From: Halomonas sp. GFAJ-1
Lineage (GTDB): Bacteria > Pseudomonadota > Gammaproteobacteria > Pseudomonadales > Halomonadaceae
Assembly: GCA_002966495.1 (NCBI GenBank)
Contig: CP016490.1
Span: 3,410,001-3,474,000, forward strand
Direction: 5' to 3'
DNA length: 64,000 nucleotides
Of the stretch, positions 25,364 to 33,345 are shown piece after piece. A program made the translations under genes and the position numbers. Numbering within the stretch: the stretch's first letter is position 1; every line of letters starts with the position of its first letter. Below the pieces are notes generated by a model. It did not search any database, was not told where the DNA came from, and saw only the letters and a list, made by a program, of their open reading frames with translations.

Positions 25364-25393
25364 AGTTATACTATCAACATTATTTGTATAACT
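25364..25393. promoter_or_regulatory. Inverted repeat between hemH and the iron-sulfur photolyase gene
   Basis: AGTTATAC (25364-25371) and GTATAACT (25386-25393) are perfect 8-base inverted arms 14 bases apart, ending 12 bases before the photolyase start. Long spaced arms of the TATAC...GTATA kind resemble operators of MerR-type light regulators (LitR/CarH class), by recollection. Position overlaps where a photolyase promoter would sit. Confidence 0.5.
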
Positions 25394-25405
25394 ATAGGCA
25401 AATTC

Positions 25406-26986
25406 ATGTCCAAGCCTTTACTGCTCGTACTCGGTGATCAGCTGTCCCTTTCACTCACAGCGATAAAAGATGCCCCCCCTAATGCGGTGGTAGCCATGTG
25501 CGAAGTCGCGGATGAAGCTCGCTATGTCCCCCATCATATACATAAAATCGGCCTCTTTATGGCCGCCATGCGACACTTTGCCCAAACCCTGAGAGATAAA
25601 GGCTTCCAGGTTCACTACAGCCGAATTGACGATGCAGACAACACTCAGTCACTTCTTAATGAAGCCGAACGGATTGCCAAACAGTACGGCTGCGATCAGA
25701 TACGTGTTACCCGCCCTGGAGAGTGGCGACTGTGGAACGATATAACGGCGCGCAAAGACGCCGCCTTGCCATGGACATTATTAGAAGATGAGCGTTTTTT
25801 CACCACCCCAGACGACTTCGCTAGTTGGGCCAGAGGGCGTAAACAGCTGCGCCTAGAATACTTCTATCGCGAACAGCGTAAGCGCACGGGGCTGTTGATG
25901 GAAGGCGATGCACCAGCCGGTGGTAAGTGGAATTTTGATCACGATAACCGTGAACCTATTAGTGCAGCGCTTAGCTTTCCAGCGCTGCCCCAGCACAGCC
26001 AAGATGAGTTAACCCGGGAAGCGCTCAGAGATGCGCAGCACCATTTTAGCGAGCATATGGGGTCACTGGATAACTTCAACTTGCCCGTGACACGCCGCCA
26101 AGCGCTGGTAGATTTAAAACACTTTATTGACCATGGGCTAGCGGACTTTGGCCGCTATCAGGATGCCATTAGTGATACCGAGCCGTTTTTATATCATTCT
26201 CGACTATCTGCGGCCCTCAATATTGGCCTGCTAACCCCCCATGAAGTGTGCGAAGCGGCGGAACAACAGTATCACATAGGCAAGGCCCCCATTAATGCCG
26301 TAGAGGGTTTTATCCGCCAAATACTCGGCTGGCGGGAGTATGTACGCGGGCTTTATTGGACGCAAATGCCCAGCTATAAGCAAAAAAACGGACTCAGCGC
26401 CAAGCGCGATCTACCAAATTTTTATTGGGACGGAAACACCGACATGCGCTGCCTACAGCGCGCCATACAAATGACCATCGACAATAGCTATGCCCACCAT
26501 ATCCAGCGATTAATGGTGACGGGTAACTTTGCCCTGCTATGTGGTGTAAAGCCTGAAGCGCTTTGCGACTGGTACTTAGCCGTGTATGCCGATGCCTGCG
26601 AGTGGGTGGAGCTACCCAATACGCTGGGTATGGTTCTCCATGCCGACGATGGCTTGATGGGCTCCAAGCCTTACTGTGCATCGGGTAAGTATATCGACAA
26701 AATGTCTGACCACTGCCAACACTGTCGCTACACCCCTAAACAAGTAACAGGGCCTAACGCCTGCCCCCTTAACAGTCTTTATTGGCATTTTTTAGAAACT
26801 AACGCCGAGCAACTAAATCGCAACCCCAGGATGAAGCTGATTTACGGCTCCCTTTCCCGCATGAAGGAAGAGAAGCGCGAGGCTATCCGTCAACAGGCAG
26901 AGCAGTTTCTCTCAACATTAGAAACGCGCCCAGGTTATGGGCTACCTAGCCACACTCAAGGTTATCAAAAGGAGTCGTATCAATGA
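25406..26986 (+). CDS. Iron-sulfur photolyase (FeS-BCP, PhrB-like)
   Basis: A 526-residue member of the photolyase-related DPRP family: LVLGDQLSLSL at the N-terminus and EGFIRQILGWREYVRG in the FAD domain. In the C-terminus, cysteines 349, 437, 440 and 453 have the same spacing (88, 3, 13) as the four [4Fe-4S] ligands of Agrobacterium PhrB. PhrB-type enzymes repair (6-4) photoproducts with blue light. The strict Cys spacing makes the cluster very likely. It overlaps the DUF393 gene by four bases (ATGA), so the two are coupled. A possible operator lies just upstream. Confidence 0.93.
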   Translation: MSKPLLLVLGDQLSLSLTAIKDAPPNAVVAMCEVADEARYVPHHIHKIGLFMAAMRHFAQTLRDKGFQVHYSRIDDADNTQSLLNEAERIAKQYGCDQIRVTRPGEWRLWNDITARKDAALPWTLLEDERFFTTPDDFASWARGRKQLRLEYFYREQRKRTGLLMEGDAPAGGKWNFDHDNREPISAALSFPALPQHSQDELTREALRDAQHHFSEHMGSLDNFNLPVTRRQALVDLKHFIDHGLADFGRYQDAISDTEPFLYHSRLSAALNIGLLTPHEVCEAAEQQYHIGKAPINAVEGFIRQILGWREYVRGLYWTQMPSYKQKNGLSAKRDLPNFYWDGNTDMRCLQRAIQMTIDNSYAHHIQRLMVTGNFALLCGVKPEALCDWYLAVYADACEWVELPNTLGMVLHADDGLMGSKPYCASGKYIDKMSDHCQHCRYTPKQVTGPNACPLNSLYWHFLETNAEQLNRNPRMKLIYGSLSRMKEEKREAIRQQAEQFLSTLETRPGYGLPSHTQGYQKESYQ

Positions 26987-27378
26987 GCCGTTTTTCTACG
27001 CTTCAAGCAGCTGCGCCCGTCACACTTTTTCACGATGGTCACTGCCCTTTTTGTCGGGTCGAAGTTGAATGGCTTTCGAAGCACCGACATCAAGAGCGGG
27101 TCAAACTGATAGATATTCAAAGCAACGACTTCAACGCCGCTAAACTTGGGCGTTCGTTTGATGACATGATGGGGCAGCTTCACTTACTTGATAATAAAGG
27201 GATATGGTATGTAGGCATGGATGCCAGCCGGGCCCTTTATGCAGTACTGGGTTACCGGCGGCTAGTAAGGCTATCTTGCTTACCGGGCCTGCGCAGCGCA
27301 ATGGATGCAGGCTACCGATTTTTTGCCCGCCGCAGAATCTGGCTAGGGCAGTGGTGGGAAAAACGACAAGCTAAATAA
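26983..27378 (+). CDS. DUF393 (DCC family) thiol-oxidoreductase-like protein
   Basis: A 131-residue protein with the DCC-family motif FHDGHCPFCRVEVEWL near the N-terminus. The CxxC pair suggests a thioredoxin-like redox function, though the family role is unproven. The middle keeps DASRALYAVLGYR. AAGGAG precedes the ATG, which overlaps the photolyase stop. DUF393 genes often sit in photolyase or membrane redox operons; a link to the iron-sulfur photolyase is inferred from coupling only. Confidence 0.85.
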   Translation: MSRFSTLQAAAPVTLFHDGHCPFCRVEVEWLSKHRHQERVKLIDIQSNDFNAAKLGRSFDDMMGQLHLLDNKGIWYVGMDASRALYAVLGYRRLVRLSCLPGLRSAMDAGYRFFARRRIWLGQWWEKRQAK

Positions 27379-27434
27379 TGAACCGATTACACATATGCAG
27401 GCGTTTTTTTGACCAAACTCGCCAAACCCACTGC

Positions 27435-27737
27435 TTAAAACACGAGCGGCATGCGAGATGTTAACGGCTCGCTATAGTGGGCATCGCGTCCGATCACTTC
27501 ATCTTGCGGCACATGCTGAACTAGATACGCGCGATGAATGCCTGCTCGCTTAAGTTCCAGATAGACGTCATCTAGCGAGCGAAACAGCATCGGTTTATGA
27601 CGTTGCGTCAGCATATGTCGCTCACCTTCAACATCTTCAAGCTCAACCTGATAGAAGCGGCTGCCTGAGTGGGTAATAACGCGAATTTCGAAGTTGTCGT
27701 GGTTTGCGACAAACTGTTTAAGCTCTTTTAGCTCCAT
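27435..27737 (-). CDS. DUF6482-like small protein
   Basis: A 100-residue soluble protein (MELKELKQFVANHDN...). The middle LFRSLDDVYLELKRAG and the end YLVQHVPQDEVIGRD resemble the DUF6482 family of pseudomonads and relatives. No function is known and no catalytic motif is visible. AGGAGGG precedes the ATG, so expression may be strong. An 11-base perfect inverted repeat stands just upstream (27759-27796). Confidence 0.7.
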   Translation of the reverse strand: MELKELKQFVANHDNFEIRVITHSGSRFYQVELEDVEGERHMLTQRHKPMLFRSLDDVYLELKRAGIHRAYLVQHVPQDEVIGRDAHYSEPLTSRMPLVF

Positions 27738-27758
27738 GGTTCCCTCCTGTTATTAGAC

Positions 27759-27796
27759 ATTGTCATGGGCAAAGCATCCCGTAAACCCATGACAAT
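27759..27796. repeat. 11-bp perfect inverted repeat upstream of the DUF6482 gene
   Basis: ATTGTCATGGG (27759-27769) and CCCATGACAAT (27786-27796) are perfect inverted arms with a 16-base spacer, starting 22 bases upstream of the DUF6482-like ATG. No T-run follows on the minus strand, so a terminator is unlikely. It may be an operator or a 5'-UTR stem. Confidence 0.55.
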
Positions 27797-27876
27797 AATG
27801 TTACCTTGGCACTAACTTCATGAGACGGCAACTTAACAAAAGAGTTCCTGACCAAAACGTCAACTTATGCGTTCAA

Positions 27877-28170
27877 TTATTGATATTCAGACGGGTCGAT
27901 AGCCTTGCCTAGTGAATTGCGATCAATCCAGTTTCCGCCTTTGGTTTCCTTATAACGAAAGACAACCTTGTCACCAACCGCCACAGGCAACTCACCATCT
28001 TCGGTTTGGTAACTGTACTTCTCCCCTTCCACCACCAGGAAGTAGCGGTAAAGGTCAGGCATTCCCAACCACTCTTTAAATGGCCCTTCGCGCTCTAGCG
28101 ACTGCAACTCCCCGCGGCCCTCCAGCTTAGGAAGACGCTTTCGGTTACCACGTCTAAAACCACCTGCCAT
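27877..28170 (-). CDS. Hypothetical 97-residue protein, basic N-terminus
   Basis: I do not recognise this family. The protein starts MAGGFRRGNRKRLPKLEGRGE, a strongly basic and flexible segment. It then has a compact, likely beta-rich part with FKEWLGMPDLYRYFLVVEG, VGDKVVFRYKETKGGNW and a C-terminal DPSEYQ. The alternating hydrophobic pattern and the basic tail could suit a small OB- or SH3-like nucleic-acid binder, but that is speculation. A clear GGAG lies before the ATG and codon use is like its neighbours, so the gene is probably real. Same strand as dnaB upstream. Confidence 0.65.
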   Translation of the reverse strand: MAGGFRRGNRKRLPKLEGRGELQSLEREGPFKEWLGMPDLYRYFLVVEGEKYSYQTEDGELPVAVGDKVVFRYKETKGGNWIDRNSLGKAIDPSEYQ

Positions 28171-28276
28171 TTTCTACTCCTGTCTATCTGCTTCGAAAGA
28201 GGGGCGAGCATTATACGACCTGCCCTGTTCCACACAAGTTAATTACCCGCATCTGCGTTAACCGCCTGCGCATACG

Positions 28277-30913
28277 TTAATCGCCAAACGCTTCGCCATA
28301 GCGATCGGGCGCTAGATCTTCAAACCGGGTGTATTTACCTATAAACGCCATGTGCACCGTGCCGATAGGCCCGTTACGCTGCTTGCCAATAATCAGTTCC
28401 GCAATCCCTTGGTTGTCAGGGTTGTCCGGATTATAGACTTCATCACGATAAACAAAGGCGATAACGTCCGCATCCTGTTCAATCGCGCCCGAGTTATGGC
28501 TAACGATACCGTCGGCTAGCCAACAAGCATCACCCGGCACCGTCAAATCAAAGACCTCCTCCTCTCCGCAGGGACGTATCTCGACAATTTGATCCCAAAA
28601 GAGGTCACTGGAAGCAACCTGCGATAAAGCATCATCACCGAGCAAGTCAGCATAGCTGCTTAACGTCGCCCTAGAAGGTGAAAAACTAAAGTGCGAAGAG
28701 CCTCCGTAAGCAGTACCCCGCATCGATGCCATTTGACGCTGGCTGATCCCCTTCTCCACCATAGCCTGCTTAACGTAATCAAATACTTCTTGTGGCAGGG
28801 TATCGATATTGGTGTTTAGATTGGCAGCCCCAGATTTAAGCGACTCTAATGCCGCTTTCTGGTGGCCAAACGCGCCAATGTACTTAGCAAAGCGCTTTTG
28901 CTGCTCTCCCCCAGACACATCGGCGGTATACCAGCCATCACCTTTCCCAGATACCACGTGACGAATTCTGGCTACAATGCCGAAGCGCAGCAGCAGTGCG
29001 CTAACATCATCAATTAAGCGGCGACTAACCGTAGAGAAATATAACCGAGTACGGCCATTTTTATCCGACGTAATGCTACCGTCGGTCGCCCAAAGGTGGC
29101 GCACAAATAAAGCAAGCTGCTGATTGGAAAGCTTAAAAATATCGCTAGGAATATATTTTTCGGCTGAACGCTGCCCAAAAATGCCCAGCATCTTCAACCA
29201 ACGCCCTACCCCTTTTGCATGCCAACGGTTGCCATTACCGGCAATGACTAGCTGATGCCAGTTACCACGCCCAGCATGGCGGGTAACGGTTGAACCAAAC
29301 TGCTCAGCAGAGCACTTAACGACCTCGCTATTCGCTTCACTGGCGGTGGTGTAACGCAGCGGCTGTCCTTTGACATAGCTGCCGTCACCCAGCAAATGGG
29401 CTAATAGAATAAGCGCATGCTCATCCCACTCCACCGGACTCTCAGGCTCGGGCAATTGCCTGGCGACTGCAACACGGTCACCCACCGCTAGATCGGCTAC
29501 GGTTTTCCAATCCCACAGTGCTTTTAAGCGATGCTTGGCAGTGGCGCGAATACGCCGACCACTGGCGAGGGAAACTTCAAACACAGGCTTGGTGCCCACT
29601 GACCACACTAAATCCGTAGCGGAGCGATGGAGTCTTCCGTTTTCCCCTAACGAGACAACATTAGGCGTTTGCTCCACCAGCTCACGAATCGGCAATCGTT
29701 CTCCGCTTGCCAGCATAACTAATGTGTCTCCCGTGACACACTCCCTTAGATCCGACATCACTGGACGTTTGTTGGGACGCTGCTCCAGCGAGCGGTTAAG
29801 CTGCGAAAGCGCCACCACGGGGCACTGAAACTCTTTTGCCAACCCTTTTAAAGAGCGAGAAATCTCAGAAATTTCGCCCGTACGGTTTTCGGAAAAGCCA
29901 GGGATCTGCATAAGCTGCAGGTAGTCGATCATAACTAACGCCATATTGCCGTGCTCACGCACGACCCGACGCAGCCGCGAGCGCATCTCGTTAGGTGAGA
30001 GTGCTGCCGTATCGTCAATAAACAGTTGCTTGTCTTTCAGCAGGTTGACCGCTGAGGTAAGGCGCGGCCAGTCTTCGTCTTCTAACTGGCCTGAACGCAC
30101 CCGAGTTTGGTCAATCCGGCCAAGGGATGAAAGCATACGTAGCATTAGCGATTCGGCAGGCATCTCCATAGAGAACACCATGACCGGTTTATCGCTGGCA
30201 ATAACCGCGTGCTCTACCAAATTCATAGCGAAAGTGGTTTTACCCATGGAGGGGCGCCCGGCGATAATTACCAAATCAGAGGGCTGCAGCCCAGATGTCA
30301 TCTCATCCAAATCGCGGAACCCGCTGGAAAGCCCGGTCATTTCACCTTTGAGATTGAACAGCTCATCAATGCGGTCAACTGCTTTGGTGAGTAGCTCACT
30401 CATGCCGATCGGGCCACCGGTTTTCGGACGCTCTTCAGCGATCTGAAATACCAGCCGTTCGGCCTCATTGAGCAGTTCGTCAGCTGGCCGCCCTTGTGGG
30501 GAGAAAGCTCCGTCGGCTATTTGATTTGCCGCCCGGATAAGCTTACGTAGCGTCGCACGTTCACGCACAATATCCGCATAGGCGCGGATATTACTAGCTG
30601 AGGGGGTATTACGGGCAAGCTCGGCTAGAAATGCCAGCCCACCCACCGTATCGAGCTGATCTCTGGCTTCAAGCGCTTCAGAGAGCGTTATCACGTCCAG
30701 CGGCTGCCCAGACTCCGCTAAATGAATCATCACGTTGAAGACGAGGCGATGTTCGTAGCGATAAAAGTCGTCGGTTACCAAGCGCTCTGAAACGTTATCC
30801 CAGGCTTGATTATCCAACATTAGCCCGCCTAACACCGACTGCTCCGCCTCTAGCGAATGCGGCGGCAACTTCAGCGCTGCCGTTTCCTGATCAGCAGAAG
30901 GCTTGTCCTGCAT
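28277..30913 (-). CDS. dnaB: Replicative DNA helicase DnaB containing an intein
   Basis: An 878-codon frame whose host protein, after splicing, would be 462 residues, the normal DnaB size. Residues 1-391 hold the N-terminal domain (PPHSLEAEQSVLGGLMLDN) and most of the RecA-like helicase core: Walker A GRPSMGKTT at 219-227 and VMIDYLQLM for Walker B. Residues 392-807 are an intein. Residues 808-878 resume with SGAIEQDADV and finish the core, including IIGKQRNGPIGTV. DnaB is the hexameric 5'-3' helicase that unwinds DNA at the replication fork. AAGGAG precedes the ATG. It follows rplI after a terminator, in the conserved rpsF-rpsR-rplI-dnaB order. Confidence 0.97.
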   Translation of the reverse strand: MQDKPSADQETAALKLPPHSLEAEQSVLGGLMLDNQAWDNVSERLVTDDFYRYEHRLVFNVMIHLAESGQPLDVITLSEALEARDQLDTVGGLAFLAELARNTPSASNIRAYADIVRERATLRKLIRAANQIADGAFSPQGRPADELLNEAERLVFQIAEERPKTGGPIGMSELLTKAVDRIDELFNLKGEMTGLSSGFRDLDEMTSGLQPSDLVIIAGRPSMGKTTFAMNLVEHAVIASDKPVMVFSMEMPAESLMLRMLSSLGRIDQTRVRSGQLEDEDWPRLTSAVNLLKDKQLFIDDTAALSPNEMRSRLRRVVREHGNMALVMIDYLQLMQIPGFSENRTGEISEISRSLKGLAKEFQCPVVALSQLNRSLEQRPNKRPVMSDLRECVTGDTLVMLASGERLPIRELVEQTPNVVSLGENGRLHRSATDLVWSVGTKPVFEVSLASGRRIRATAKHRLKALWDWKTVADLAVGDRVAVARQLPEPESPVEWDEHALILLAHLLGDGSYVKGQPLRYTTASEANSEVVKCSAEQFGSTVTRHAGRGNWHQLVIAGNGNRWHAKGVGRWLKMLGIFGQRSAEKYIPSDIFKLSNQQLALFVRHLWATDGSITSDKNGRTRLYFSTVSRRLIDDVSALLLRFGIVARIRHVVSGKGDGWYTADVSGGEQQKRFAKYIGAFGHQKAALESLKSGAANLNTNIDTLPQEVFDYVKQAMVEKGISQRQMASMRGTAYGGSSHFSFSPSRATLSSYADLLGDDALSQVASSDLFWDQIVEIRPCGEEEVFDLTVPGDACWLADGIVSHNSGAIEQDADVIAFVYRDEVYNPDNPDNQGIAELIIGKQRNGPIGTVHMAFIGKYTRFEDLAPDRYGEAFGD
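28493..29740 (-). mobile_element. DnaB intein with LAGLIDADG homing endonuclease
   Basis: A 416-residue in-frame insertion between SDLRE and SGAIEQD of DnaB. It begins with Cys1 (CVTGDTLVML, block A). It has a block B TxxH motif (TAKH, intein residues 67-70). Two LAGLIDADG helices follow: LLAHLLGDG near 112-120 and LFVRHLWATDG at 211-221, with acidic residues D119 and D220 kept. It ends with GIVSHN, the penultimate His and final Asn, before Ser+1. All splicing residues and both endonuclease acidic residues are present, so it looks splicing-competent and possibly still mobile. The site is two residues upstream of the Synechocystis DnaB intein site as I recall it. Confidence 0.95.
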
Positions 30914-31116
30914 AGCGAGCTCCTTGACAGTAATACGTAGCCAACAACGATACTTATCTTAATGAGAAACCACTGCCCCAACCACGGAAGTTAGCAGATC
31001 CAATGGCGTTCTAAAAACAACGGCCTACCTATACAGCCGAGGGTTTTGAACGACACTTGGCTGGCATTTCATATAGCCAAAACAATGCCGATTACAATCG
31101 GGCGTCTACAAATAAC

Positions 31117-31144
31117 AAAGGGCGCGGGAATCCCCGCGCCCTTT
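31117..31144 (-). terminator. Terminator downstream of rplI
   Basis: AAAGGGCGCGGG (31117-31128) pairs with CCCGCGCCCTTT (31133-31144) over a four-base loop, 25 bases after the rplI stop on the minus strand, followed by a T-rich stretch (TTTGTTATTTG). It separates the ribosomal operon from dnaB. The rest of 30914-31116 shows no gene and should hold the dnaB promoter. Confidence 0.85.
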
Positions 31145-31169
31145 GAGGCGTCAGCGTTGGCGAGAGCGT

Positions 31170-31616
31170 TTACTCTGCGACAACGACCACGCGTACAACA
31201 GCGTCAACATCTACATGCAGGTGAAGAGCGATGTCATATTCGCCAGTTTGACGAATCGGGCCTTGCGGCATACGCACTTCGCTCTTGGCAACGTCGATGC
31301 CAGCGGAGGAAATAGCGTCAGCCAGATCGCGAGGACCAATAGAGCCGAACAGTTTGCCTTCATCACCGGCTTTAGAAACCAACGACAGTTCGATGTCGTT
31401 AAGTTGCTCTGCACGGGCTTCGGCTTCTGCTTTACGCTCAGCGGCTTGGGCTTCAAGCTCAGCACGCTGCGCTTTAAACGCCTCTACGTTCTCTTTGGTG
31501 GCCGGTACGGCTAAGCCGTAAGGTACCAAGTAGTTACGACCATAACCAGGCTTCACAGTGACCTTGTCACCCAGGCCGCCCAACTTACCAATATTATCGA
31601 GCAGAATGACTTCCAT
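31170..31616 (-). CDS. rplI: 50S ribosomal protein L9
   Basis: A 148-residue L9 with the N-terminal RNA-binding domain MEVILLDNIGKLGGLGDKV and VKPGYGRNYLVPYGLA. A long charged helix follows (residues 45-75), then the C-terminal domain GKLFGSIGPRDLADAI. It binds 23S rRNA near the L1 stalk. Last gene of the S6-S18-DUF2232-L9 operon. Confidence 0.97.
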   Translation of the reverse strand: MEVILLDNIGKLGGLGDKVTVKPGYGRNYLVPYGLAVPATKENVEAFKAQRAELEAQAAERKAEAEARAEQLNDIELSLVSKAGDEGKLFGSIGPRDLADAISSAGIDVAKSEVRMPQGPIRQTGEYDIALHLHVDVDAVVRVVVVAE

Positions 31617-31631
31617 CTCGTAAACCTCTTG

Positions 31632-32483
31632 TCAATTGCTGCGGGCAAGGCGTGCGCGAACGTTCGCGAATGTGTCAATCAGCCCCAACAGCAGCACAAT
31701 GAGAATCGTGGGCCAGGTCGTGATCAGTAGCACATAAAATGCTACCAGCCACAGCCCGTTCATCCCCTTTAATCCAATAAACCCGTGCACTAACGCAACG
31801 CCAGCAACCAATAGCGGAATCCAGCCCAACATTGCCAAAGCATGCGCCCCTAGCATCATCCCAGCCGCCCCGAGCACTACTAGAATAGCCAGCTCTTTGG
31901 GGGCTAGACGTAGCGAGTGAAACTCTTCACGAAAGCCGCCTGGGTTATAAAGCCCAGCCTGCCAACTTCGTGCTAAAGCTAAACACGCAATGCCTGCTAA
32001 AAGTACAACCAAGCCCGTCACACCTCCCACCACTATCGCGGCAAGTGTCTGGGTGTCATACCCCTGGTTAGCAAACTCTGTGAGCATACGATCGACTTCG
32101 TCGGAACCCTCTCGCAACTGCTCCAGCATTAGCTGGGTTCCACCTGGTGGGCTAAAGATGCCAAGCTGAACCATTACCGCAGCGGCTATTGCCCCTACGA
32201 TTAAGGCTTCGCTCCAACGCATCCTTTCTCTCAAGATGACGGCCATTAGCGTTACCAGCAATACGCTGGCAAGCGGAATCACGTCACCCTGTGCCCACCA
32301 AAAACCTGCCGGCAGCGCGGCTGAGATAATGACCGGTAGCGCAGGGGCAAAGCCTTTGCGCAAGGTCATTAACGCTGCAATGGCTGCTCCTAACCAAAAC
32401 AGCCAAGGCACTAGCGTTGCTAGCGCTGCCCCGCCTGCGGCATAGGGCGTGCCCCGCATCAGCCATCGTGCTAGTGCCAGCAT
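31632..32483 (-). CDS. DUF2232 membrane protein
   Basis: A 283-residue protein with about eight hydrophobic helices and little soluble domain; it matches the DUF2232 proteins found between rpsR and rplI in Pseudomonas and relatives. Function unknown. One conserved-looking acidic loop lies near residues 125-145 (REGSDEVDRMLTEFANQGYD). The start may be the ATG at 32483 or the GTG just before it. Stable linkage with ribosomal genes suggests co-expression rather than a ribosomal role. Confidence 0.8.
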   Translation of the reverse strand: MLALARWLMRGTPYAAGGAALATLVPWLFWLGAAIAALMTLRKGFAPALPVIISAALPAGFWWAQGDVIPLASVLLVTLMAVILRERMRWSEALIVGAIAAAVMVQLGIFSPPGGTQLMLEQLREGSDEVDRMLTEFANQGYDTQTLAAIVVGGVTGLVVLLAGIACLALARSWQAGLYNPGGFREEFHSLRLAPKELAILVVLGAAGMMLGAHALAMLGWIPLLVAGVALVHGFIGLKGMNGLWLVAFYVLLITTWPTILIVLLLGLIDTFANVRARLARSN

Positions 32484-32495
32484 CACGTTAAACGC

Positions 32496-32723
32496 TTACT
32501 GGTGGCTATCGGAGTAGGGCAGCAGTGCCAGATAACGCGAACGCTTGATAGCAGTCGCAAGCTGACGCTGATAGCGTGCTTTGGTACCGGTGATACGGCT
32601 CGGAACGATCTTACCGGTTTCGGTGATGTAAGCCTTCAGCGTGTCGAGATCTTTGTAATCGATCTGCTTGACGCCTTCAGCGGTGAAGCGGCAAAACTTA
32701 CGGCGACGGAAAAAACGTGCCAT
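32496..32723 (-). CDS. rpsR: 30S ribosomal protein S18
   Basis: A 75-residue S18 (MARFFRRRKFCRF, IDYKDLDTLKAYITETGKIVPSRITG, RQLATAIKRSRYLALLPY). It binds with S6 to the 16S rRNA platform. GGAG precedes the ATG. The priB gene found between S6 and S18 in enterics is absent. Confidence 0.97.
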   Translation of the reverse strand: MARFFRRRKFCRFTAEGVKQIDYKDLDTLKAYITETGKIVPSRITGTKARYQRQLATAIKRSRYLALLPYSDSHQ

Positions 32724-32756
32724 GGACTAGCTCCTTAAAACGTGCAGTGGATAGAA

Positions 32757-33134
32757 TCAGGCAGTTTCTTCAGCTTCTTCGCGCGGCTTTTCTTCGCGAC
32801 GCGGACGCTTTTCTTCTGCCGGTTTCATCATCGGAGAAGCTTCAGTGATCGCTTCTTTGCAGCGAACTACTAGGCTGCGGATGATGGCATCGTTGAAACG
32901 GAAGATGTTCTCGATCTCGTCGAGTGTCTCGCCGGTACATTCAACGTTCATCAGCACGTAGTGGGCTTTGTGGATCTTGTTGATCGGGTAAGCCAAGTGA
33001 CGGCGACCCCAATCTTCTAAGCGATGCACAGTACCCGCATTCTCGGTAACAATGCTGGTGTAGCGCTCGACCATAGCCGGCACTTGCTCGCTCTGATCCG
33101 GGTGGACCATAAACACGATTTCGTAATGACGCAT
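32757..33134 (-). CDS. rpsF: 30S ribosomal protein S6
   Basis: A 125-residue S6 with MRHYEIVFMVHPDQSEQV and the core KAHYVLMNVECTGETLDEIE. The C-terminal tail is rich in Glu, Arg and Lys (EEKRPRREEKPREEAEE), the region that receives glutamates in some bacteria. First gene of the operon; AAGGAG precedes the ATG. Confidence 0.97.
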   Translation of the reverse strand: MRHYEIVFMVHPDQSEQVPAMVERYTSIVTENAGTVHRLEDWGRRHLAYPINKIHKAHYVLMNVECTGETLDEIENIFRFNDAIIRSLVVRCKEAITEASPMMKPAEEKRPRREEKPREEAEETA

Positions 33135-33296
33135 GGAATCTCCTTGCGGTTTGACAGCTTCCGGTGTGTTTGCGCAAAAACGCTAGACGACAGGGAAGCA
33201 AGGAGTTAACTGAAATGCCCGGGCTTACCGCAAACAGCAATGGGAGCCAAGACATCAAGCAGAACTGTGTTTTGTACTGGCTATCAGCCAATAACG

Positions 33297-33324
33297 TGCG
33301 CCCGCTTATAGATAAACGGGCGCA
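33297..33324. repeat. GC-rich hairpin after rlmB
   Basis: TGCGCCCG (33297-33304) pairs with CGGGCGCA (33317-33324) over a 12-base AT-rich loop, just beyond the rlmB stop at 33346. No clean T-run follows on the minus strand, so it is at best a weak terminator or a processing stem. Confidence 0.4.
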
Positions 33325-33345
33325 AGTATTTTAGTGGGCAGGTAG

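Noticed and set aside
29535..30446. Plus-strand frames opposite dnaB
   Set aside because: Antisense shadows of a well-supported gene; Ser/Arg-rich and no start signals.
31143..31514. Frames opposite rplI
   Set aside because: Antisense to ribosomal protein L9, no ribosome-binding site.
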